Shown here in pieces: positions 1-12,900 of a stretch of 64,000 bases of DNA (within the stretch, counting starts at the first letter, position 1; every line of letters begins with the position of its first letter). Below the pieces are notes generated by a model that was not told the DNA's origin, did no database searches, and worked only from the letters and a program-made list of their open reading frames with translations. The translations under genes were made by a program, and so were the position numbers. Source of the stretch: Paracentrotus lividus (lineage: Eukaryota > Echinodermata > Echinoidea > Camarodonta > Echinidae); the NCBI GenBank assembly GCA_940671915.1, contig CALNVZ010003434.1, forward strand, positions 14,612,184-14,676,183, written 5' to 3'.

Positions 1-59
1 TCATCCGTTACCATTATGTCTTTAACAAGTGGGGATACTAGTACTTCGAAACTGAAGAC

Positions 60-800
60 GTGACTTGTGAGCGTGGTACTTCACCACAAACTACCGGTAT
101 GCAACATCTAATGATGTCTACTAAACTTGACCAGGCGTGCTATGTTAAAGACCTTGCCAGTCAGTCTGTAATATATGCTATGGATATTGTCAATAGTGTT
201 ATCGAGAGATCAAGAATGAAAGAAGTTCCTAGAGATAAGTCTCAATGATTGCAATTGTTTCGCTGAAGTGCTTCAGATGCTGAAAACACCAATGACCCCA
301 GACAAGAATTAGACAGTCAGTCTGTAATATACTGTTGATAAAACTACTTTCAATGATCCAGAAGCTTCAAAGAGTAATTGTTCCTAAAGATCAGTCTCAA
401 AGATTTCAGTGTTTTTGCTGAAGTGTTCTAGACAGTACTCTAAGATGTCAATATGCAAGCTAATGCTGGTAGCACCAATGGCCCCAGACAAGAATTTAAT
501 CATTCTGTAATATGCCATCCAACTATTGTCAATGATTCAACCGCCTCGATGAGTTCTTAAAGATCAGTCTCAAAGATTTCAGTGGTTTCGATGAAGTGCT
601 CTAGACAGTAGTGTAAGATGTCAACCTTTTAAGCTAACGCTGGAAGCAGACAAGGATTGGTCATTCTGTAATATGCTGTTGATAAAACTATTTTCAACGA
701 TCCAACTATCAAACAGCCTCAACGAGTTGTTCCTAAAGATCAGTCTCAAAGATTTCAGTTGATTCGCTGAAGTGCTCTAGACAGTAGTGTAAGATGCCGA
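60..800 (-). repeat. Tandem array of the C-terminal exon, 4 units
   Basis: The stop codons of the units fall at 733 (real), 557, 384 and 229, giving periods of 176, 173 and 155 bp. Each unit contains the coding end plus about 80 bp of 3' sequence (word gtcagtctgtaatat). The copied codons end IETTEIFETDL, SKNTEIFETDL and SETIAIIETYL, so all three keep a stop in place and a class I PDZ-type ending. They probably lie in the 3' UTR. Confidence 0.85.
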
Positions 801-955
801 CCTGTGAGATGACACTGGACATGCCCATGATTTCAGCCAGGATGTCTGGCTTACCGGTGGCATCAAGGGTTGCAGCAGGACCAAGAAGGGTTGGACCAAA
901 CACTGTTGAGAGGTTGTGAAGAGACATCTTGTTCTTCTCTTCCTCTTTGGCGATT
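733..955 (-). CDS. ABR: ABR-like exon 22: RhoGAP end, PDZ ligand, stop
   Basis: NKMSLHNLSTVFGPTLL matches NKMSLHNLATVFGPTLL, with the conserved GAP asparagine. The helix VISQVGILHYCLEHF follows, and the protein ends IFETDL then TAG at 735-733. Known: BCR ends STEV and ABR STDV, class I PDZ ligands; ETDL fits the same S/T-x-hydrophobic pattern. The last about 100 bp of coding sequence and following 3' region are the source or a member of the four-unit array at 60-800. Confidence 0.95.
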
Positions 956-3900
956 CTGGAGATGGAAACAAAAGAAAAAGGTTTTAACTCTACATTTTAG
1001 ATACATGTAATCATAAACCCATTTTGCTCCTTTTTTTTTTTTTTTAGGTAATCCACTTCTTTTATTCTTTCTCTTTCTCTCTCGCTCTCTCTCTCTCTCA
1101 GTCTCTCTATCACATTTTTCCTTTTGCTTCTCATTTTTGGAAAATTTTGGAGATTAAAAACTTATGCTGAAATTTGTGTCCTGGGTGTAGCTTCAATTAC
1201 CATAACTTTTATTCCAGATAACGATAGTAAACTTGCCAATTTTAAAATAGTGCGACTTTTAAAACTGAGATTGTCACAGGAATGAACCCCTACAGCATTA
1301 GTTTCTTCATATGTATGGTAGTTCAAAAATATGGTCACACAAGTCTATAAAGACCATCTCAGGGGAACAGAAAAAAGTGATCATTGTAGATGGTTGGCCT
1401 TTAGAGACAGATTCTGATAGGGATGGCCGCTAGGACAGGTTTGAATATAGTTTCAGCGGACAGAGGGCGCACTTTAAGTATTAATACTAACCTCCTGAGA
1501 TGATTGAAGAGTAGGAAGATGATGGTTCTGTTAGGTTCAACTACGCTCTTCAGTAGTTGCATGAAACACTTCTTCTTCGCAACAGGGTCCGTCAGTTCTG
1601 TGATACAGATAAATGAATTGGAAAAAGTTAAGTGTTAATCATAAAGGGTAATTGGAGGTGAAACATAATTGTTTGGCCCCTACCTAATAGCAATAAGATA
1701 CAGTATTATGTACAAGGATACAATAATGTTTCATTCTGTGTATAAAAATTTTGAGAACCAGAGAAAATTTGAAACACATAATCTCCCAGCTCTTTCTCTC
1801 TCATATGAAATTTTGCAGCTAAATTGATTTGTACATTAGTTGGGCTTGATTGGTCAGTCATCCCATCAGGGGGTTGGACATAAGGGCAGTTACATTTGTT
1901 CACAATATACATGTACCTCACCACCAAACAAAAATATTTGATCTGGAATGCTTGTGGTGAGATAAAGGACTAATGAGCCTGAAGTATTATTTGGTAAAAA
2001 GCGCTCCTTTTATAGATGGTGAGCACTAAGACAAGTTTGTTTGTACTTACATGTACGTAGTCCATCTACAAACTGAGGATAGAGGGCGTGAGTAAAGAGA
2101 GGTTCTACACTACTGTACTTACGTAGTCCATCTACAAACTGAGGATAGAGGGCGTGAGTGAAGAGAGGTTCGGGAAGTTCTCTGAGGTAGGCTTTCAGGA
2201 GACCAGCTACAGCATGAATATCACTCTGCTTCAACATGGCCGTGATGTTACGTCGATCTGCACACCAAACAGAAAATAATAGAAATGTTGTTACATGAAT
2301 ACTAGAGAACATTTATTTTATGTCCATAATGATCCTATTTCTGATTTATTACATGTATGTACATGTATGTATATTCTTTGCAAAACAGATGCTTCTATGT
2401 TTGTACTCTTATACCCCAAGAGGGAATCAAGAGAGTTTATAAATATTATCTCTATCTTATAGAAATTTGATGGCATACATGTACATGTAGGCATGTCATA
2501 AGTGGAACAATTTCATTAAATGATCTGATATACAATGATCTTTTGGCTCTTATAAACTGATATATTCAACAAAGTGCAGTGGCAAAAGCGGTATTTCATA
2601 ACATTTATAGTGCTATGAAAGAATTTTGATAGTTTTTCAATTTAGGAGAGAATGTTTACAAAATCACTTAAGTTTTCAAAAAGTTGATGTTTATTTTTAC
2701 TAATAAATATTATGATTGTACTTGGTAGAATTGATCATAAAACAGCAGCTTCAAAACAATTGCAAACAAATTCCAAAGGAACTGTATATTGAAAGCAGAA
2801 TGGTGATACTGTGTGCCCACGGCCCAGCTCTTTTGGGTGTGTACAAGCATTTGCCAGGTGAGGGATATTAAACTTTAAAAACTGACATTTTAATTTTAAA
2901 CAGTAATGATTATAACTTTGTGTAAATCAGTTTGGAATCTGCAGAATTGCATGAAAGATACCTTTATTTATACCCTACTGTAGGATGCTACATGAACGTC
3001 ATCAACATCGTTAAATGGTTTCTTGCTTTCACATATATTGTGGGTTCAAGAAACTAAAACACTTTCCTAAAAAGATATAATTTGATAACTTGCAGGCAGC
3101 ATGCATAATAAAAATACGAAAAAAATATAAAAACTAAGTTAACAAACAAACAAACAAACATATTTTCCACAAGACCTCTAAACTCATAGCTAGACTTTAA
3201 AAATAAGAAATAGAAGCAGGAAAAAAATAACATACCAATAAACAGTTTGGAAGTTAATAAATAAATAATAAATAAATGGTTCATATTTTACGCATACATG
3301 TAGTTCCAGTCCCAAAATCACCCATTTTTGGTAAATTTTCAGGGGAAAAAAAATTGAAGAAAAAGTCAAAGAATGTCTACAACCCCAACTACATGTACAT
3401 TGTTCTGACACTGGAATAGTAAAATAAGCACTTTAAACTGGCAACATAATGAAAATTCAAACAATTTACATACAAAATTACAAATTCACTTATGTTGGGG
3501 GGGGGGGAATTTTCAAAATAATTTAAGTTCTGAAGGACAGTGAAGAATAGACATTATTACACACATTTTATGACATACCAGTAGTAAAATATTCAGCCAT
3601 GCCTGCATGCAGTGGAAGGAAAACAATAAAGCATAAAGACTGAACAAGCATGCACGATGAGAGCATGAAGGATGCTACAGAGTACACTAGCTCCATGTAA
3701 AAGCATGTACATGTAAGTAACACCCTTCTGCTCTCAGCATACAATATACATTGCAAAGCATGTGACTGAGCACATTAACATGCACATACATCTATCATCT
3801 GGTAAGAGCAAAAAAGATGTGAAGTTCTGTCAGCCGCCATTATAAAGCAAGAAGACTGAGCAAGCTAGCATGCATCTTTGTTGACAGCCAGAAAGGCACC

Positions 3901-6900
3901 ACCTCAGAATTAAGGGAGCTAACAGAGTGAGCAAGCCCCCTTTTGCCACTTGCCGTTATCTAGCTGTTTCCCCTTTTTTCTCGCTCTTTTTGGAGATATT
4001 TGGGTGAATAAACTCTCCGTTTTGTAGCTGAAAAGTCTATCTTTTATCTCTCTTTCATTGCCATTTCCTAGCCCTTTTGAAAACAGTGAATTTTGTCGCG
4101 TAAGATTTTCCCAATAGGAATTTGTACACAAAACGGCTATAAAAATTTCTGCACAGCTTGCTCACTATGTAACAACTCTCTGGCTCTCAATGAATATAGT
4201 TACACATGCCAATGATATATAACATACCAATTTCAGTTATTTCACACAGATCATGGAATGCTGTTGTAATCATCCATGGAAAAAAGATTAATGTATGCAA
4301 AAAAAAAATGAATTAAATTTAATGAGGTATAGACAAAATACTGTTAGAGAAGTCGGAAAAAAAGGTATGTACAGTGGCGGATGCAGGATTTAAAAATAGG
4401 GTGATGGCTGCAAAATTTTATGATTTTAATATGTACAGTTAAAAAAAATGTTTTTCAAATTATACGGGGCGGGGGGAGTGTGGTTTCCTGTGCCCCTGCC
4501 TGGATCCGCCACTGCGTCTAAATGTAGATTGTTTTGTTAAGGAAAAAAAAACTGAAATGATTTTGAGCAAAATGAGAAGAACACTTTGTATACACTGTTA
4601 ATTAAAACACATTTTATTGTTCCTGAATAAAATGAATGAGGTACAGACAAAATACTGTTAGAGAAGTTGCATAAAAGACATAGAGTTGGTTTTGTTATTG
4701 AGAAAATTTGAAATAATGTTGAGCACAATGAGATGAACTTTGTTAATCTGAACACATCATATTGTTTCTAAAATCACAGTGGTCAAAGCAAATGTCCAGT
4801 AATTGCAGAATTTACTTGGAGAGAGATCCAAATCAGTAGAGAGAGAGAGATATATATATATAGAGAGAGAGAGATATATATATATATAGAGAGAGAGAGA
4901 CGGAGAGAGAGAGGAGGGGGGAGGGGGCAGAAAAATTGCCATAGATATGGGGAGACAGAGAGAAGTGTGTGAATTAGCCTGGTATGTTTACATGTATTCA
5001 ATGGGTTATGTGGAATAATATAATAGATATAAAATGTAACATGGGCATAAATGATGTTTGTATGTAATTTAGGTGTAAAATGTCAATTAAAATCTTACTT
5101 TGTTCAAATGCTTTCTTTAGTTTCTGAATGTCTGCTGACGAGCCTGATATCCTATAGATTCCCATCTCATTGATTCCTGTAAACAAACAAACAAACAAAG
5201 AACAATGAAACACAAAACAATGATAGATATATGATAGAAATTATTTCATATCTAGAAATTATTTCATATCTACAAATATAAATGGGAATTGATTAGAGAG
5301 TAAATATAAACTTTAACATGAGTTGCTCACTTGCTGCAGGATCTTTGATCTGTTCTGCAAAAATTTCCACGTTTAAATTGCAATTTTTTTTTAAATTCAT
5401 CTATGCATGGCTCTTTCAGATTATATTACGCATCAAAAGAAACCAAAAAAATATTGTAGCGGTGTATTCACTATTTCATAAATTATTGTCTATTACCGTA
5501 AAAATGGTTGAACATCCCTGTTTCCTTTTTTAACGGATGCCCTGTATGATACTATTCATCATAGTTCTCTCGTAGGCAATTGAATAAACAAATATATAAA
5601 CATCCCAAAGTCCTTCTCTTGGCCAAATTATTTTAATCATACGAGGTTGTTGCCTATACATGTACATGTACATGTATATCACTCCATCTTGTGTATAAAT
5701 TACAGCACTGAATTCTACCGAGAAATATCTGAATTGAATAAAAAGCTTTCCAAAATCCTTATTGAACATACACATTCACAAAAAATATTCAGTTTTTCTT
5801 GAAAAATATACTCGAAATGAACTTTCATGGACTTGGGTTGTACTTATATTCAAATATTCAATTGCTTCCAGACCTACCTCTTCTATCAACCTCTTCCACA
5901 CAGAGTGTGATGATATTAGGGATGTTCTTGCCCTGTCGTTGTGCTAGGGTACCCACATGAACCCCAAACACACCCATCTTCTTCCGGGACTGAACCCTCT
6001 TCAGCGTCCTCTCCGATGTCTCAAAGCGCACCGTCACGTCAACTTGAAGCTGCAGCAAATAGAAAGTATTGGTACATTTGTATATATTGAAATAAACAAT
6101 CTAAAGCAAAACATTCAGCATCATTAGTGTTACAGTGTGTGCCAGCTTATTCTGACCCCTGAGAAACTCATCCTCAAGGGGATTTGAGTAAGAGTTTAGG
6201 TTAAAGGCTAATTATAAAAATTAGGGTTTGGGGTGGGAATTATCCCAAAGGGCCAACTTACCAGGGATAAGTAAATCATGTATATAAATATATATGTACA
6301 AATATGAACACATGACATTTACAGTCAGTAAAATTAAATTACAGAGGCTGAGTTAGCTGGGATGGTTTGAATCGGTCATAAATATATTTGGATATGGTTA
6401 GTTTTGAATTTGGGTTCATGACACCTTTTCTTCATCTGACCCTTATCCTAACCTTAACTTTACAACCTAACCATAATGCCCAAACCTAATGCTAACAGTG
6501 ACTCAACAAAGTTTTAAAACGTTTTTAAATCCAATATTTTATTTGGGGGATTGATTCAAACCCTCCTGGTTAACTTGGCTTGCAAGTGACAATTTAATTA
6601 GCAATCACATCTCTGAAAGACACGGACGTTATCTGAAATGATAGCTACGTGGGAATTTCTTTAAAAAAACCATTCCGCAACTTCAATTACAATGTAAACG
6701 TCATCCCGATGATATCGATCTACAGATCCACTTAACAGACTCCATGATACTTACCGAATCATCTTGCGTCTTTAGCTTTATTGATGGGATTCCCAAACAA
6801 CAAAACAGATTGGTTCTTACATAGGCATAAACTGCCAGTCCAAATCTCCACATATTTGCAAAAATCCTTGCAATATAGGCCTACCAAATCAAAATATATC

Positions 6901-9900
6901 ACCAGTATGACTTTATACCACTCTCTCTCAGATGCATATATAGTGGATCCAACACTAAAAAGCCAAAGCTTGACTAAGTCAGGATGTCCAACGTAGTTTA
7001 CATTTTGTTTAGTGGGGTGGGTGTCTCGTTGTATATGTTTAATGCCAAAGAGGTGAAGTGTATATTCATTCGTTTATACCAAAGAGTTATATATATGTTT
7101 ATGCCAAGAAGTATATATATGTTTATACTAAAGCGGTATTAAAAGTGATCCAAATGACGCTGTGTATCCTGTGGGCTCAGGTGTGGTATCCTGCCTGTGA
7201 AGTTCATCCGGATTTACAACCTCTTTTCTTCAGAGCAAACGACAAGAACTTTGGAAAGGAAAGGCTCCTTCCAGGAGAGTTGATGACATTTGACTTTATC
7301 CTGTGACCCTATAGATTGGTAATCACTATATGGTGTCCTATAAACCAATGTGCCAAGACTGCCGAGGTAAATGTAACTAACAAGTTTCATCTGCAGCCAA
7401 GCTCCAAGCAACCAAGATGAATTAAACTACAGTGTGGTCTTCCAACCCTTCAACTTTGATCTCTGGTGGGACTTTGAGGAAATTTCCTCATGATCAAGAA
7501 GCTGAAGTTCTACTGTTGCCTCCTGTGGGAACTCTAGATACCAAGTGTTTCCCACCAGGCTACCAATACACTATCTAATACCTTCTACCCCTGGACATAG
7601 ACTCCAGTAATCCCCTCTTTTCCCTGGTCAATCAAGGCTAATATCTTTGGTCAATTAAGGACACCTTCCCATTTAAAGGCACATACAGTTTTGGTCATCT
7701 GGGTTACTCCATTCATTGTTTGTTAGGTACCAGGATCAAGTCTTTAGAAATCACATACACAATGCAGGATCAAAGATACACCACTCTTGAACAAGGACCA
7801 TTGTACCCCCTCTCTTGGATTACACCTCTCTATTGAAATAGGTGTGCTTAGACAATAAAGGGTTGGGGTTATAACCATCTTCATTCATTTATGGATGGAG
7901 ACAAAAATGAGGGTGTTCCTGTCTTTAGAAATCTCAGCATGGGATATGTGTGTTAATCCTCATTGTTTAGGTGTGTTGAGCTGCAGAATATCATAGACAT
8001 TTATTGTGTTACATGTAGCTCTGTACAATTACACAGAGACAGGATAAGAAAAATTAGACACCCATTGTTGCCTTTTTAGATGTAAAGGAATTTGGATTGA
8101 TAGACCTCACAGCTGATTATATAACATCTAGTGATTCTGCCCTGTAACATGTAGAGATATACAATAAACTGCAAATGGGCTGCAAATCAACAGAAACCAA
8201 TCAGAATCCTTGTTGCATAGACTACATGCATTGAAGTCTCTTTAAAGTCTCTCTATTCATACATCTCACCACTGAGCCAATTTCTACTCCCCATCCCACC
8301 ATTACAGTATGCGCACCATCTCCAAAAGCTTCGTACACATACCTGGTATGGTGATATCCTTGCCCCCTGGACTATAAATGTCTTGCTTGGTAAGACTGAC
8401 AGCACCCTTGTCATACATCTCCCCATTGAGCCCCTCCCCAAACCCATTACATTATGCGCACCATCTCCAAACCCATTATACACATACCTGGTCCATCTGA
8501 ATAGTGATATCCTTGCCCCCTGGACTACAAATGTCTTGCTTGGTAAGACTGACAGCACCCTTGTCATACATCTCATCGTCTAGTCCCTTGGTAAAGTCAT
8601 AGCATAGGATCCTTAGGGTCCTTGCACCATCAATATCCAGAGCAAATTCCTGTTGGTCACAAGTTGAATTATTAATAATATTAATAATATATGGTTGTTA
8701 ATATAGCGCTTTTTAAGTTCAACTACTCAAAGCATTTTACAGATAACTATTACTTTAACAGAGAATTTCTGTTCATCTTAGTTTTGGACAATAAAATTTG
8801 GAGCAATTTAAAGCAATTTGGAGCATTGGTTTGAATAATTGTCAGAGCAATAATCTACATTTGCCTCCCTCAACCTGAGTGAAGAAAATTAAAGGGTAAC
8901 TGGTTGTAAAGAATTTGAAATCATCACCTGAGGGCCTTATTATGACCGACATACAATAGCTATGCTTATATCATTCTTGCCTGATGGAATAGTTTATAAC
9001 TCCATGCAAATGGCAAAATACAAAAATTGTTCTGTATTTAATTTTTGGATCAATAGGTACCTAGATATTAGGTGAAAGGTTACATGGTATACCGGTATGT
9101 TACAACATTAAATTAATTTCATTATCAATCTCTATACACAGTTAGAAAAATTCTTCAGAGGTCAATTTTAGAGGTAAAAGTTAATTGGAATTATAAATCC
9201 TTCAAGAGATGCTTGATCGTATAGTGATTGTAATATATTCCTAATAACAACATACACTTGATATTTGATGATGCATAAAAACACCGTAATTAACAGAAAA
9301 GCTTAATACCAAATGGAAACTTAAAGTATCATCAAATTTGTGGATTAGCTTTTATCCAGGCAACTTATTTTTATAGCCACCTGACAAAACAAATCACCTG
9401 AAAGCAAAACCCGAGAGTAAGAATATCAATCATGCAGCAATGAAAACCAATATTAGCTTGACAGATTACGTTCAAAGCAGAACATTAACAAGAATTAACC
9501 AATAAAACTGCCGTTAATGAAAATATTTGGGCTCAGAAGTACTTAACCCCAGCAATAATCCGTGTGATATAATATACGATGCTCCACCAGATGTTGTCTA
9601 CATGTCCTTTTGTACTTTTTTATTCAGTGGTTTTTAAATCCAGAATATGATTATTCATGAGAGATTTACTCTTAGCAACAAGTTTTACATTCTTCCTATT
9701 TTATGCATTTTTGTGTTCTCCCATAGATGAGCCCTTATCTATTGTGCTTTGAGCACATTACTATTGAGGAGTTGGTGCATAATAAGTATACACGCCTCTG
9801 TATATTAGTAAACTTTCTTTTTCCAACCAAAAAGTAATAACATATTGATATCAAATATAATTACCTCATTCCATTTGGGTTTGATTGTATTAGATGTCTT

Positions 9901-12900
9901 CCTTGTTTTAGCCATTCGGGAGAAGATTCCATATGCATCCGTCTCTAAGCAACAATACAGCTCTGCAAGACAGAAAAACAAAATAGGATCAAATTTAAAA
10001 TCTTACATCAGAATGAAGAAATATTTCATTTGTGTAATGGTGCACTAACTACCTACACAATCTACAAATCATCTGTTGGATATTGGAGAATAAATGGGGA
10101 AAAAAAAAAACAATATCCAGATAATATATAAAAAGCAAATCAGGAATTAAAAACTTTAACCTGCATTTTAATGGTATTCGGAGATGAAGCTATTTTGCAG
10201 CCTTAAATTGAAGTATTTGATACACTTACGGGATGGGACTGTTAGACCTCGAGCCTCTTTCACAGTAACATACAGCATGCCTGTAAGTAGCTCATCAGCT
10301 GTTTGAATTGAAATGAGATAAATGAAAACATAATTAGTTAACCATTCATGAAATTTCAGATAATTAGACAGACAGAAACCCACTTGTTAACAGTACATGT
10401 CCTTATTTTGGTTATGTTGAATGGGAATTGTTACTCCTTTATCTACTTTAATGTTTTCATATATGGTTTTAATGGTTACTCTTACATGTATTATGTTCTA
10501 CATTGACTACATGTTTATACTGAAAGAATAGTAAGTCCAATTTATGTTTTGTAGACCCCTATACCCCATAAAATATTCAATGCAAAATGAACACACCCAA
10601 AATGCTTATATTAAGGCCACCGCACACTATACAATTTTTTAGTCTTATGACTAACAGATTTTGATCCAAAGTAAAACAGCGCGTGCAAAATATATACGCT
10701 TGGATATTTCAGATACCAAATTCAGTCACTTTGTTGTTGTTGTTGTTGTTGTTATCATTTTTATTATTTATTTTTTAAACATCACCTATGCGCGGAAGGT
10801 AAAAAGGAAACTGAATCATCACTGTATTGATTCTCTCCTCCTACATGTAATATAACTGATTAGAGGTGTGCAAGACCACTACAATGGGGCTTCCTCCTAT
10901 TCTTAACACTTTTTAAAAGCAAAACAATAAACATGAAAACAAGAGTACAAAGTACATGTACGTGTGAGTGTTAAACATGAGTACATATTTGATTTTTAGT
11001 TACATAAATGTACTGGTATATACCAAACAAAGCTGTATAGCAACTAAGAAAAATACATCATTACAGTTTATTACTGAGAGTAAAAGTACAACAAAAAATT
11101 GTTGAATAACATTGAATAAATATTTTATAATACCAGTAAGACGAAACCTACTGAATAATAACCAATACAATAGCATGTGAGTAAAACAGGAAGAAGTATA
11201 GCATCCTAATTGCTATGTGTACTTCCTGTTTTGTAATGCATACAATGAATGACCGACTTCATTTCAAAGTTTATGTTAGTGTCATAGGACGGGGAGAAAA
11301 AATGCTTTATCTTCATCTTGAGGTCAATCAAAGGTATAGAATGTATGTGCAAATATGTCGCCACATTTAGTATGAACCCTTTTCAGTGCCATCAAATTAT
11401 GAAACTTTGTACTTTTACAAGATTTCAGAGTATAATATGGAGTCAAAGGAGAGAAAGTGGGTGAAAATTGATCTCTGTTTTGAGGAAATCCAGTGAAACA
11501 TTACAAAGGGGCTCTCCTTTTGTCCGGAAAAACACACAAGAGCCCTTTTTAATTCTTGATTTTTCTTGTAGGGTTCAATACATAGGATGATTCATTATCT
11601 TCAGCGTTTGAAAACTTTATGAACATGACACATGAATCTATGTTTGTGCACGTATGATATTCTGCTTCACTATTTCTTGGTAAATTAATTCAAAGTCAAA
11701 TAATATGGAGGCCTACTATTTATTCCCAATACAGATATTTTCATATCTTTTAATTATTGTATTTGTTCTTGGTTAATGGTGTATAGATTTATATTATGAA
11801 CGACAGCACTGTAAAAACTACAAAAATACCTTGTCTCCATTCACGGTATGTGTACATGAACTATGTAATATAGCACAGAACTTGTCTGTAGACCTTCATT
11901 CATTTAGCTGGATGGTATATGTCCCTGGACTTTCTTTCGGTTTTGTATTGGCAAAGAGTTATGTGTAAAGTAAATCATCATCTGCATGTGTTAACACATA
12001 GGCTGACAGTATACTGACATCCCCCTCCCACCCCCCTCACTTTACCTTAACAAACCACCCTTCTCTTTAAAAAGATTATTCAACCGAATTCATAACACCC
12101 TCAAAACAGATAGAGTGCAAAAGATAGAATGAATAAAGAAAGACAGGTTAGGAAGAATGTTTGAAATAATAAGTTCAAACTTTCTCTCCTTCCATTCATA
12201 TTCTCACTCCTCTTGAAATATATCACACTGTACCTATTCACATCACAATGAATATTGGAATTACATTCACTGCATTGGCTAAGGGGGGAGTGGGGGAGCG
12301 GGTCTTCAAACAGATATATAATATATTAACAATTATGTTCAATGGGTGGCTCTCAAAAAAAATAAGCGAGGGGGGGGGGGGCTTTTATGCCCCGTCTGGA
12401 TATGCCACTGAGTTTCATCATATACTCACTGTCTTTAAGCAGGACCGAGCTGATGTTGACATATGAATCCCGACCCTGAATGGAAGAATGATGACAGGAA
12501 AGAGGAAGGATATCAATCGACACAATCAAAACCAAAACTTAAAAACAAATGCAACAGGTCAGTGGAAATAGCATCAATAGGTTCAACAACTAGAAGGGTT
12601 ATGCATCACTTTTTTTTTTACCAGAATGTTATAATTAAACGTTTTTGTTCAAAGACATTAGATTGAAAAATTTATAATGGGGGGAAAATCCACTCATACA
12701 TTGTAAATAAATATATTAATCACTTATTTCGACTGTTTAGAATAAGTTTATGACTCTACATTGTAACTCTAAAAGGATTGTTAAGAATAAATTTACAACT
12801 CTTAGAAAAATTGTATGCAGACCAATTAAAAGTTAAACAGCAATCTATCACTTATATGTATTTCGGCTAGAAATCTTTTCAATTCAATGTTGAAAGATAT

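Larger units (their letters stand above)
2258..5098 (-). other. Intron 19
   Basis: This holds an acatgtatgt repeat near 2350, A/CAAA tracts near 3140, a G run at 3499, a short CAGTGGCGG element at 4372-4514 inside a local duplication, and a GA/TA microsatellite at 4838-4930. No exon is evident. Confidence 0.6.
6050..8257 (-). other. Intron 17
   Basis: It holds an inverted-repeat element at 6346-6580, a minisatellite of tatatatgtttat units at 7063-7135, and about 1 kb of moderately GC-richer unassigned sequence at 7140-8200. Confidence 0.6.
10299..12429 (-). other. Intron 14
   Basis: It holds a GTT microsatellite at 10733-10752, a hairpin at 11183-11232, and a G-rich degenerate element end near 12284-12412 (ccgtctggatatgccactg). 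Otherwise it is AT-rich with nothing recognised. Confidence 0.55.

Noticed and set aside
733-955. Assignment to BCR proper
   Set aside because: No kinase or oligomerisation domain visible and length fits ABR, but the upstream end is missing, so only the family is certain.
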